Source of the DNA: Orobanche coerulescens
Taxonomy: Eukaryota; Streptophyta; Magnoliopsida; Lamiales; Orobanchaceae
DNA: 64,000 bases
Direction of reading: 5' to 3'
Assembly (NCBI GenBank): GCA_033398695.1
Contig: CM065801.1
Span: 54,260,358-54,324,357 of the forward strand
The notes under the pieces are model-generated. The model saw only the letters and a list, made by a program, of their open reading frames with translations, was not told where the DNA came from and searched no databases. A program made the position numbers and the translations under genes. Positions 1 to 9,513 of this stretch are shown here, piece after piece (within the stretch, counting starts at the first letter, position 1; the number at the start of each line of letters is the position of its first letter).

Positions 1-1105
1 GCCCGGTCTCTATGCCGATCGCCAGTTGAGATGTATAAATCTCGACATAACACGGTGCAAGGTCGATTCCACAAGAAGGACTATAATAGTGAAGTCCAAT
101 TATTCCTATAGTTTTGAACCAAATTATATTAAATTCTAACCTAGTCCCAAATAATTTGATTTTTGATTGATTAAAATAATTGCAACAAATAACATTAATT
201 TTTAAGTAGATTTTAGATAAATTGATTTTAAATAATTTACTAGGGTTTAGAGTCCACCAATGTCTATTTATTATTTATTTTATATTTTAATTCCAAGAAA
301 TTCAGGGAATAAATTCTGAAATCAATCTCACTATTTCCCTATAGATTTGACAATAAGTACAAAATTATAATTCAAATATAGATTTTCCTTCGCTTAAAAA
401 ATGAAATTTCTAAGCATTATATGTATCCAATTTAATGGAAAATAAATAATCAAAGAAATTAACTAATATCAATAATCACAAAGCAAGGGGGAATTTATAA
501 CTATAAAAAATATGTGATATAATTGATGAAATAATATTCCCATATTGATGTGAAAATCATAATCGTTAAAAACATTTATTTGGAATTATTATAAAAATAT
601 TAATAATAATATAGACATGGTTTCATCATAACCCCAGTAAAAGAAAATTACTCACTCATAATAACAACACAAATAAATAAATATTCCATAATATTATTAC
701 TCAAATATAATTTTATTACACACTATTTCTATTTCTCTCCCTTACAATAATATCTCTCTATTTTTTCTCCTTTTTTTCTCCTCTCCAAACACTACACATT
801 CATCCCCTATTTATACTACTACAAAATTAATAAAATAATAATTTTTAATATTTCAAAATCCCACCCCAATAATACACGGCTGCCAATTAATACTGATGTC
901 ATGGATGACATCAGCAGAGAGTTGAATTTCCGATCCAATCGGGTGTTGACACGTGGCACAATATGATCCGTCTATTTAATTGTCCTTCGAACGGTCATAA
1001 CTTCTTCATACGAACTCGGATTCGGATGATTTTTTTTAAAACGATCGTCTCGACGAGACAAATAAAATGAGACCAGTCGTGACTATATTTGAATTTTGTA
1101 AAAAT
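1..1105 (-). mobile_element. Athila-like element A, left LTR remnant
   Basis: From about position 52 this stretch matches 22674-23734 almost base for base, including the TATA region and several AT-rich blocks. It is therefore a second LTR copy of the minus-strand element whose body follows at 7064. The first 51 bases do not match the right copy, so the LTR end is either changed or outside the window. The right side is cut at 1105/1106, where the LTR fragment of element B begins. No coding sequence is seen. Assigning it as the 3' LTR of A follows from orientation and is inference. Confidence 0.75.
809..955 (-). promoter_or_regulatory. LTR promoter block of A, left copy
   Basis: On the minus strand a TATA-like agtataaata lies at 809-818. 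Upstream of it (higher coordinates) lies an inverted repeat (ctgatgtcat at 893-902, gg, atgacatcag at 905-914) and a G-box cacgtg at 950-955. The same set is present in the right LTR. The spacing suits a plant polymerase II promoter with bZIP-type sites; the factor that binds is inference. Confidence 0.5.
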
Positions 1106-1747
1106 ATTACGTTGGTAGTATTCTTACAGTATTATTACATTGGTATGTAATTATTTATGTTGATGCGATCGATAACATTATTGAGTATTGTGGCTGACCC
1201 CGTCGTGGGCTTTATTTTTAGGTACTCGGAGATCGAGCTAGTAGCGGTCGTGAAGGGATGAGCTTCCCGATGTGATACTAGCGGTGGCATGTTTTGGAGT
1301 ATCGAGTATTTCTTTTTTTTGGTTATTCATTTCCGCTGCAAATGTGTATTTTGAACTGTGTTTTTATCCGCTGCGTGTGTATATTTCAAAATGGCTTTTC
1401 GGTATCTTTATCCGCTGCATGTGTGTATTTTAAATGGCCCTTTTAGCACTTTGCGAACTTGGGTTATTTCGTTAGACTTTTTCCTAAACTATTTTATCGG
1501 TACGTTTAAGCGGCGTCTTAACGTACATTTTGAACTATCGAGATTTGGCACTTCGCCTTGTATTTTCAAATGGTATTTTATGACGGTATTTCAAAATTAT
1601 GCTTTTGAAAATATTTGAGTATTTAAAATATTACCGTCATCGGCCTTTTGGTGTTTTTGAATTGGTTTTGTAAACGGTTTTTAGCACAGTGGGTTCCAGA
1701 CGGACCCACGGCGCTGTAATATCCCGGATGGTTTTGGGGGTGTTACA
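1106..1747 (+). repeat. Element B 5' LTR, 3'-terminal fragment
   Basis: This stretch aligns to 6420-7063 with few differences, ending ggtgttaca. It includes the cgctgtaatatcccgg block common to Del-type LTR ends. Only the last 640 bp of a 4.9 kb LTR remain, and the break lies directly against LTR sequence of element A. Short reading frames in it are repeated in the other copy and look like non-coding LTR sequence. Confidence 0.75.
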
Positions 1748-2136
1748 GAAGATGGTATCGGAGCTTGGGTTTTGTGAACCCAGGCGTGTGTGTTATGTGG
1801 CTCTACCGGTACGGTAGTAGCGTGATTTTTGAAAATGAGTTTATCTGACTTTTGAGTCGAATTGATTTTTGGAGTTTCCAAAATTTTCGAGATTCTTTTC
1901 AAACTGCTATTTGTGATATTGGTGTGTGTTGGTTGTGTTGAGACTTCGTATGGGAGTCGTGTGCTAGTATCACGGGAGATCATCGGCTTCACGCACCTGT
2001 AAGTATATTGGTTTGGTTATTTCGCTTGTGGCGACGCTTGATTGTTTTTGTGATGAGTTGGAAAATTTTGGATTTATCTGTTGTTCGTGACGGGTTGCAA
2101 GTTTCGAGGACGAAACTTATTTTAAGGGGGGTAGTA
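1748..2136 (+). other. Element B internal region with PBS and PPT, no genes
   Basis: The primer binding site tggtatcggagc (1753-1764) follows the LTR end by five bases and is one mismatch from the complement of initiator Met-tRNA. The polypurine tract aaggggggtagta (2124-2136) directly precedes the 3' LTR, after the cgaggacgaaac block usual at the end of Del-type pol genes. Between them there is no gag, protease, RT or integrase. The element could move only with enzymes supplied by a relative. Confidence 0.7.
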
Positions 2137-2443
2137 TGTAATACCCGGATTTTCAGTATAAATTTTTCGCATTATTTTATCTGAGGTATACTGTATAGTT
2201 TGGTATCTATACAGTATGGATAAAGTAAATTGAGAACCGAGACAGTTATACTGGTGTGGTTACCGTTTTGGATTGACAGTTATATTGAGGATTTGCTGTA
2301 TCAGGTTGAACTGATTTCGATATCAGGTATATCGTATGAGAATATTTTTGGATTGAGTATATGTATTGATTTTTGCCGTATGCTCGTGTTTGGTATGCCG
2401 TGACATTGGACAGGAATTGCTGAAATTGGCTAAGTATGAAATT

Positions 2444-2980
2444 GTTACATACGTTAACAAGGTGAGCTAACGTACGTAAGATTGGCAAGGTTACGTACGT
2501 TAAGGCTAAGGTATTGCGTACGTAACGAGGGCATCGGATAAGACCGAGTCATGGTCGGCAGGTGGGACCCGGTGTCGGCAACTTTCGGCGGAGGATGTTG
2601 ACAGGTGAGTCAACGTAAGTGTTACGTACGTTATACAGGATGTGTTACGTACGTAACACGACCATAATACTGTAGCAAGTCAACATACGTGTTACGTACG
2701 CAACGGAATAAGTGTTACGTACGTTCCGGGGCGGCTGGCCGAGTCGTGGCCGAGAGGACCTGTAGTGGCCGAGCATGGTCAGCAGTGACTCGCATGGATG
2801 GCCGATCACGGTCGGCAGTGACTCGCAGGGATGGCTAGGACTGGCTGATTACGTATGTAAGGCAGTGGCCGGTTACGGCCGTAAGGGCCAGTTACGTACG
2901 TAAGCCAGGTGCCGGTTACGTACGTAAGGGTGCCGAATGGACTGGGCAGTGAGCAGGCCATGGCCGGTTACGTACGTAAG
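2444..2980 (+). repeat. Array of ttacgtacgtaa palindromes in LTR B
   Basis: At least thirteen copies or near copies of gttacgtacgtaag occur, starting at 2444, 2467, 2490, 2513, 2621, 2644, 2691, 2714, 2848, 2872, 2891, 2915 and 2967. The core ttacgtacgtaa is its own reverse complement. Successive starts are most often 23 bp apart, with two gaps of about two units (47 and 52). The array ends just upstream of the TATA box. It is rich in ACGT cores, which plant bZIP factors bind, but which factor acts here is unknown. Confidence 0.85.
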
Positions 2981-2995
2981 GTACCGGCAGGTCTC

Positions 2996-3010
2996 GGCCT
3001 ATATAAGGCC
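2996..3010 (+). promoter_or_regulatory. TATA box between inverted GGCC arms, LTR B
   Basis: A tatataa box at 3000-3006 lies between ggcc (2996-2999) and ggcc (3007-3010), so it can sit in the loop of a short hairpin. It lies 16 bp after the last palindrome of the array. This is the expected place of the LTR promoter. Confidence 0.6.
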
Positions 3011-5057
3011 TGGACCGGGTCATTTCGGCATTTTCATTTTTTCTTCGTTTTTTCGCGATTCCTTCAGCAAGAATTGATGGATTTGAGTAAGAGCAACTTA
3101 TAACAACATGTTTTGGAAGTTGGAATCATGGATTAACATCATCTTCCACCCGGATCGAAGGTAAGAACAGATAAACACTTGGTTTTGGATATTTTTGGAG
3201 TTTCTTGATGTTTTGGCCGATTTGATTCGTTTTAACTCAGATTATTGATGGAATCTTGTTGTATTCTTGAGATTATTCGTTGCTCTTGAAGTTTTGTGGA
3301 ACGAATTCGAGTATTTCTTTGAATAATCGATTGAATTGGACTATGCCTTCAAAGTGTTCGATGAAATGTCTCAATGAGTAGAACTTGGAAAATTCTACAC
3401 GTTTTCGTATGAATCATGGTTGAATTGATATTGTTGTGATGATTCTTGGTATTTACGAGAATTTTGTTAAGGGAAGATAATGAATTGGTGATCAAATGAT
3501 TCGATTATGTTGTTATGATTATGGAATCGTGGTATTCTCGATGTTCTTGGTGGTTTGTTGCGATTCATGATGTTATGAGAAGTATATGTTGAAGAACATG
3601 ATTATATACACCTTGAATTATGATTAAGGGTTGTTTAGATGTTAGAAAACATCGGGTTATGTTGTTTTATGGATTATGAACGTGAATTTGGATAATTCGT
3701 GTTCTTGAAGAACTCTTGAGTTACATGTTATGATTTTGGAAGGATTTCGGATAATTTTGGAATGTGATTATTCATGATAATAATCGGTAAATTGTTTTCT
3801 ACGAATTTACAAGTATGAACAAGAAGGAGTTCTGTCTTCGTATTTGGAGTTGAAGTTGGAATCGAATATGTTATAAAATCCTTAATGTCGAGATGAATTG
3901 ATCATTGATTTGATGAATACATTTTAAAGTGTTGGTGTTTTGGATATGAATATGGAATATTCACATTTAGAACTAAGTTATGTATTTTGGTACAATATTC
4001 GTGGAATACGAATATGATTCCGGATTTGATAAGATTATGACTCACTTTTGAGTTTGAGAATTCATAGGTATTTAACAAGTGTTCAATTCGGATAATGGAA
4101 TTATTTGAAACCTTTGGAATATGGTTATCTATAATGTTGAATTAATCGGATCTTCCGGATTGATGATGATAATCGGTAATTGGTTTAATTATGATTTACA
4201 AGGAGGAAACTTGTATCCGTATTTAAGATTGAATTTGGAATCGGTAATGTTAGACCTTTGTTGGTTTAAATTGATTATGGATATAATATTCGGATTGTAG
4301 AATCGTATTGTGGTTTTGAATTCGTGTTTGATTGGTTCAGGTTGTTTGGATATGTGTTTAATTGGGATATTGTAGAACCATTGTGTTTGTTGATCGGTTA
4401 TTGATTGTTATTTGTGATCATCGAGTTACGGCTTGTATTGTGGATATGAGTTCATATTTGTTGAGTTGGATTATTTGGTCTTATATATATGATCGAGGTT
4501 TCGTTGAACCGTGGAGTTTGTTGATTGGATATGTCGGTTATTGATTTTTATCGAATGTGTGTTAATCGGTTATTGCAATAGGTTGATATGTTTTGATCGT
4601 GGATTATGACCGTTGTGTTGCGGTTGAAGTTGAAGAGTTTGTAGATTGCTTTTGGTCGGGGCTGAGGAGCTCGTAGACGAAGGCAATGGATTTTCGTAAA
4701 GGCTCGTGGTATCGGTATCTAGGCAAGTTTCTACTTGTTCAGTTTATGATATTTGATGAATGGTTTCGTTTTCATTTTATTTATAATTCGTATAGCAATA
4801 TTGTTAGAAATGTAAGTTGTCGGGATAATGGTTTGTATATCGTGCTCTGGTTGTATTAAATCATAAGGTATATGATTTAATTGTGTTCAGGGAAGACGTG
4901 AGTTATCTTTGATCAAGGATATAGAATATCAGATATCGAGGATAGTTATCGTGATGACATAAGTATCGGGATAAAGGTTTATTGGTATTGAATGGATGGT
5001 ACCTTATTTGAGATTATTTGTATAACTGTGTATTCGTTCAGGGATGTTGTTCGTGGA

Positions 5058-5450
5058 AAGGATGTTGTCTTCGGCTTTGAGGTAATTTATGTATTGCTCA
5101 GTTATGAGATAATTATTATGTTGAGTTGTTATATATGTTGTATGTTGAGGCTTCGTATATTGAGATTCGTACTGGTTGTTCGTTGAGGGATGTTGATCCC
5201 AGGACTATTGTTGATATTAATGGTTGTGTTGATCGTCTCATTGGGGGATGTTGATGGATATGGTCCTCGGTTTTGAGGTAATCTAAGTATTTGTTCAGTC
5301 ATGTGGATAATTAGTATGTTAAGTTGTTGTATATGTTGAGGTTTCGTGTAATGAGTTTCGTATCGGTTATTCGTTGAGGGATGTTGATCCCAGGACTGTT
5401 GTATTGAGATCATAGATCATGTTGGTCATTCATTTAGGGATGATGATCCC
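5058..5450 (+). repeat. Direct duplication with GGGAT/ATCCC hairpins in LTR B
   Basis: A block of about 150 bp at 5058-5210 is repeated with substitutions at 5256-5403. Both copies contain tgaggtaat, the region around gttgtatatgttgag, and a closing gggatgttgatcccagga. The hairpin motif gggat-4 nt-atccc occurs at 5187-5200, 5378-5391 and, as gggatgatgatccc, 5437-5450. The region lies downstream of the TATA box and would be transcribed. Its function is unknown. Confidence 0.65.
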
Positions 5451-7063
5451 AGGATTGATGTTTTGGATATTGATTAGTCGTGTCGGCTTTTCATTGTCAG
5501 TCTGTTGTTCACTTCGGTGAGTCTTTTAATCCTTATTGGATATGTATTTCTTTGAGTTTCGTTGTCATGTTGCATCGTGACATATCTGGAGTCATATCTG
5601 CGTGCCGATTGGTTATTGTGTAGGATTTTTAGCCGGGCACATGATGGTTATGTGTTGATATTTCCACATTGAACCGTGCACACGAGACGTAGTTCGTGAG
5701 GCTAATTAGGTACAAGACCACACGTGTATGTGATCAATACCCGGGGTGGCTTGTGCATGGACACATTTCCGGATCGGGCGTACTATGACTTCCATCTTTG
5801 AGCCATATTGTTTGGTCGTACATCCTCCATTCATGGTTGGGTATGTTCGACGGTTTGCGACTGGTTGTTCATACGCCCGAGGGGTATGTTTCGAAAGTCG
5901 AGGTTATTTTCTTGAGATCCATTATTGTTGATCATTTGGAGTTTACCCTGTTGATGGTATTCTCGGTTATTATTGATCCTTCATTGATTGCGTTCGAGAT
6001 TTACCTTGTTGATGGTATTCTCAATTATCGTGATCCTTTATTGGTCGTATTGGAGTTATCATGTCGGTGATATTCTCAGTGATGTTTTGGTTGATCTGGT
6101 TATTGATCGTATAAGCATTCGGACTGTACGTCGATGTTCGGGATTTGTTATCATTATCATATGGTAGTTGATCTACAGATATGTTGTGTACTGTTGGTTT
6201 ATCCAGGTTGAGTTTTGATTGTGTAATCCGATGGGACGAGATTTGGCACGGATGTATTATTTCATGATTATGAGTTATGATGATGTTTTGAGGATTGTTG
6301 GTATTTTTGAAATTCAATACAGATAATTGTTGTTAAGTTCATTTCGTCATTCGAGGATGCGAAATGTGGATTATGGTAAGGATTGGATTATTATGGATTG
6401 GTAAGGTTATAACGGTAAGATTACGTTGGTAGTATTCTTACAGTATTATTACATTGGTATGTAATTATTTATGTTGATGCGATCGATATCATTATTGAGT
6501 ATTGTGGCTGACCCCGTCGTGGGCTTTATTTTTAGGCACTCGGAGATCGAGCTAGTAGCGGTCGTGAAGGGATGAACTTCCCGATGTGATACTAGCGGTG
6601 GCATGTTTTGGAGTATCGAGTATTTCTTTTTTTTGGTTATTCATTTCCGCTGCAAATGTGTATTTTGAACTGTGTTTTTATCCGCTGCGTGTGTATATTT
6701 CAAAATGGCTTTTCAGTATCTTTATCCGCTGCGTGTGTGTATTTTAAATGGCCCTTTTGGCACTTTGCGAACTTGGGTTATTTCGTTAGACCTTTTCCTA
6801 AACTATTTTATCGGTACGTTTAAGCGGCGTCTTAACGTACATTTTGAACTATCGAGATTTGGCACTTCGCCTTGTATTTTCAAATGGTATTTTATGACGG
6901 TATTTCAAAATTATGCTTTTGAAAATATTTGAGTATTTAAAATATTACCGTCATCGGCCTTTTGGTGTTTTTGAATTGGTTTTGTAAACGGTTTTTAGCC
7001 TGGTGGGTTCCGGCGCGGGACCCACGGTGCTGTAATATCCCGGATGGTTTTGGGGATGTTACA

Positions 7064-8155
7064 CATAATGTGTCATTACCATATGCTTGGTCAAAAATCA
7101 AATCTCCACTACTTAAAAATAAACTCATGCATAAATCAAAAGGTCTTTCTTTTGGTTGTAACGTGGCTTTGGGTATGGGTAGGATAAAGGGAAAATTATG
7201 AGGTTTGCTAGCCAAGATCAATTGTGAATTTAGATGCATAACAAATCCTACAAATAACAATCAACACCCCCCGTTCTGTAATGAAAACTCTCAAACCATC
7301 ATCCCCAAGTTATTCTGTACATGGTAATTGAATATTCATCTGGTAAGGTCATACTCCTGTGTAAGAAAAAGTATGCAATGGATCTTCTGGGAGGAATTAT
7401 GCATCACTCAAGGGATAGTTCAAGTGCTATTTTATGTATATATAGTGATGATTTTCGCACTTGACCTCCCGCATTTTCTTTTTTTCTTTCAAGCCGTTTT
7501 TTTTGGCCTTTTTATATTTTTTTTATTCGGTTCAATACTCCAATGTACTTCACACCCTTTCACTTTCAACAAAAGCTCTTAATATCCACAATACTCTTAT
7601 GAACATCGGTCCCTATTTGTCACACATCTAGTTCACAATTAAATCTTTGACTAGAGGGTGCAAATGGATGAGTCATCAACAAGAATGGATAATGGCTAAA
7701 GTAATGTGCTTGATCAAAGAAATAGGCTCAGGCTCAATGGGGCTTCTAAGGAGAAAATGTAATGGGTGAAAAAAATATAAGCCAACAAGGGGTTAATCCT
7801 AATTGCCTTTATCATCTTAATGCAAGAGTTTATGAATGTAGTCTCGAAATGTATAAATGAGCAAGTTCTAGAATGAACACAATATGTTTGACCACACAAT
7901 AAAAAATATAGAGCATATATGTAAGGATTTCTCTATGGCTCAAAACTCACAAAAAGGGTGTTGTGTACTGAATCCCATACACCTTCATCCAAATCCATTA
8001 TCAAAACCAGTGAAACATCCCAAAAATGATTTTTCACTAACGTTTTCTCAAGAAAATGGTGCCGTGATCTTCAACCTCTTTTTTTTTTTTAATATTTCAT
8101 ATATCTATATCTATATATATATATATATAGATATACACCTTCCCCCACACTTAAT
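7064..8155 (-). other. Element A 3' noncoding region
   Basis: No supported gene lies here. On the minus strand the G-rich motif attaagtgtgggggaagg (8155-8138) resembles the aagtttgggggt motifs that lie 3' of pol in elements N and C. A second purine run, acggggggtgttga near 7273-7260, is a candidate polypurine tract for the lost 3' LTR junction. The remainder is AT-rich, with a TA-rich run at 8097-8135. The join to element B at 7063/7064 shows no recognisable LTR of A. Confidence 0.5.
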
Positions 8156-8328
8156 GATAAACAATATCCTTATTGTGTAAAAAGAGCAATGGAGTAAGGG
8201 TTTAAATAAGGCTTCCCTGTTTATGAAAGACGACGCTTCGCTCAAGCCTTTTTTTGGTCCTGCAAGAAATAAGTGTGTCAAAATAACAAAAGAAAATATA
8301 TACCCGAAAGTATAACACAAACAACCTA

Positions 8329-8487
8329 GATGCGCTTCAAGAGAGTCCGAAGAGTCGCCTTACACTGCCATCAATGCTTTTATTAAAAACAAACAAGAAA
8401 AAGTATAGTAATAGAAATAACAATACATAAATTGTGGATAGATGCGCGTCAAGAGATCGAAAAGAAAACTCCTTAAGCTGCCATCAT
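8329..8487 (-). repeat. Paired gatgcgc...gccatca repeats, 3' of pol in A
   Basis: Two related units, 8329-8373 and 8441-8487, each start gatgcgc(t/g)tcaagaga and end with ctgccatca. Element C has the same pair at 44521-44565 and 44634-44680, with the same spacing of 112-113 bp. Conservation of both unit and spacing between two diverged elements suggests a structural or regulatory role in the 3' noncoding part of these elements. The pair marks where the A cargo ends. Confidence 0.75.
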
Positions 8488-8545
8488 TTTCACGATTTTT
8501 ACACCCGCTAAAAAGTAAAAACAACAAGAGGAATGAAGTGGGATA

Positions 8546-9280
8546 TCAAAGCGAAAGGAATGTATCAATTTTGCGTTTCCGCACAGTGAAATCTTCCATC
8601 CAAACAATATTAGCTAGAGCTGGGTCTGGTTCAGGAACAAATGCAATAAGTTTTTTGATCAGCTCTTCTGGTGTTGTTGCAACAACTATGATTCGTTTAG
8701 CACACTTAGAAATAAAACCTTTTTTAGAAGAGTAGTTGATGAAAGATAGTAAACCATCGAAGAAACCATTGACATTTAGCAGACCTATTGGTTTTGTATG
8801 AACATTTAGCTGGGCTCTGGTAACCACATGAAAAAGTTCCTCAAGAGTGCCAAAACCACCGGGAAGGGTGATAAAGGCATCAGCATTATTTATCATGTGA
8901 GTTGTGCAGTCTTGCATATTCATAGCTCTGAACTCATCTCCAATGGTTGCTCCGGTGATTTTACTTTCATCCAGAGGTTTTGGAATGATTCCCAACACTT
9001 TTACTCCTTCCATATAGGCAGAAGCAGCAGCACGTCCCATTAATCCTAGATTTCCTCTTCCGTAGACTACATGAATGCATTTTTCTCCTAAGGTACGACC
9101 CAAGTTGTGGGATGCTTCAGTAAAGGAAGCCTCTTTTCCATGACTAGCTCCACCAAAAATGCAGATGGAGTTAAATCTTTTTTTGGAAGATGATGATTCT
9201 ATTTTTTTGAAAATAAAATTACTTAGAGAGAAAATGAAAAGAATACAAGTTTGAGAGATGCAGAAAAGAAACAACTGCAA
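8546..9280 (-). CDS. LOG-like protein (cytokinin riboside 5'-monophosphate phosphoribohydrolase family)
   Basis: An uninterrupted 244-codon frame covers a whole LOG domain, about residues 37-225. Visible features are the Rossmann start SICIFGGASHGKEAS (38-52), VYGRGNLGLMG (72-82), VLGIIPKPL (95-103) and the hallmark PGGFGTLEE (140-148). LOG enzymes release active cytokinin bases from their nucleotides in the plant cytosol. The tail ending KRKIDTFLSL resembles a divergent plant LOG subfamily rather than a bacterial one. Oddities: the frame opens with TTG after a TAA and has no ATG before the domain, so it is either 5' truncated, fed by splicing (ttgcag lies at 9282-9277), or dead. In the usual MHxRxxxM active-site motif (residues 122-129) the arginine position is cysteine. 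It has no introns, unlike canonical plant LOG genes. It lies between the integrase and the 3' repeats of element A, same strand, so it is probably captured cargo. Confidence 0.8.
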   Translation of the reverse strand: MQLFLFCISQTCILFIFSLSNFIFKKIESSSSKKRFNSICIFGGASHGKEASFTEASHNLGRTLGEKCIHVVYGRGNLGLMGRAAASAYMEGVKVLGIIPKPLDESKITGATIGDEFRAMNMQDCTTHMINNADAFITLPGGFGTLEELFHVVTRAQLNVHTKPIGLLNVNGFFDGLLSFINYSSKKGFISKCAKRIIVVATTPEELIKKLIAFVPEPDPALANIVWMEDFTVRKRKIDTFLSL

Positions 9281-9513
9281 TGTTTATTTATAGATGCAAA
9301 ATAAAGTAAAAAAATTTATCAAATCTCTGACCGCATTAATTGCGCTTCAACTACTCAATAGAATAATGAATGCATTTATTGCGTATCACATTTTTTATTC
9401 AGAAAATCTAAAAAAACGACAAAAAGTAAAGATACTCACGTGTATGTACAGTAGTTGTGATTCTGGCTCACATCTTCCTCTGATTTTACGTTCAGAAACG
9501 ACTTAAACGCCTT

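Larger units (their letters stand above)
1106..7063 (+). mobile_element. Del/Tekay-like gypsy element B, non-autonomous
   Basis: Two copies of an LTR 3' end (1106-1747 and 6420-7063) flank a tRNA-iMet-type primer binding site and a polypurine tract. The complete LTR at 2137-7063 starts tgtaatacccgg and ends gatgttaca, as in the Del/Tekay group. The internal region is only 389 bp and has no gag or pol. The 5' LTR has lost about the first 4.28 kb. The element sits between the left LTR and the body of Athila-like A, so it probably inserted in A and a deletion followed. I could not find a target-site duplication, which the truncation would explain. Confidence 0.75.
2137..7063 (+). repeat. Element B 3' LTR, 4.9 kb
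   Basis: The LTR runs from tgtaataccc after the polypurine tract to gatgttaca. It holds, in order: a CpG-rich array of short palindromes (2444-2980), a TATA box (2996-3010), a long AT-rich stretch of about 2 kb without recognisable genes, an internal duplication with hairpin motifs (5058-5450), and the 3' part shared with the 5' LTR fragment. Scattered short reading frames have no family motif. A length near 5 kb is at the upper end for plant LTRs; I see no clear insertion inside it. Confidence 0.65.

Noticed and set aside
1358..1618. An 86-codon plus-strand frame, present again at 6672-6932
   Set aside because: It lies in the duplicated LTR end of element B; the two copies are LTR homologues, have no family motif, and the position is non-coding in Del-like LTRs.
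7260..7273. cccccc at 7266-7271 as a certain polypurine tract and LTR boundary of A
   Set aside because: The sequence beyond it does not match the right LTR, so it stays only a candidate.
8442..9043. Two plus-strand frames opposite the LOG-like ORF (8442-8735, 8828-9043)
   Set aside because: They are antisense shadows of a frame with clear LOG motifs.
8546..9280. The LOG-like ORF as an ordinary host gene
   Set aside because: It is flanked on both sides by parts of the same retrotransposon in the same orientation, has no ATG before the domain and no introns. I kept it as a feature but as probable cargo.
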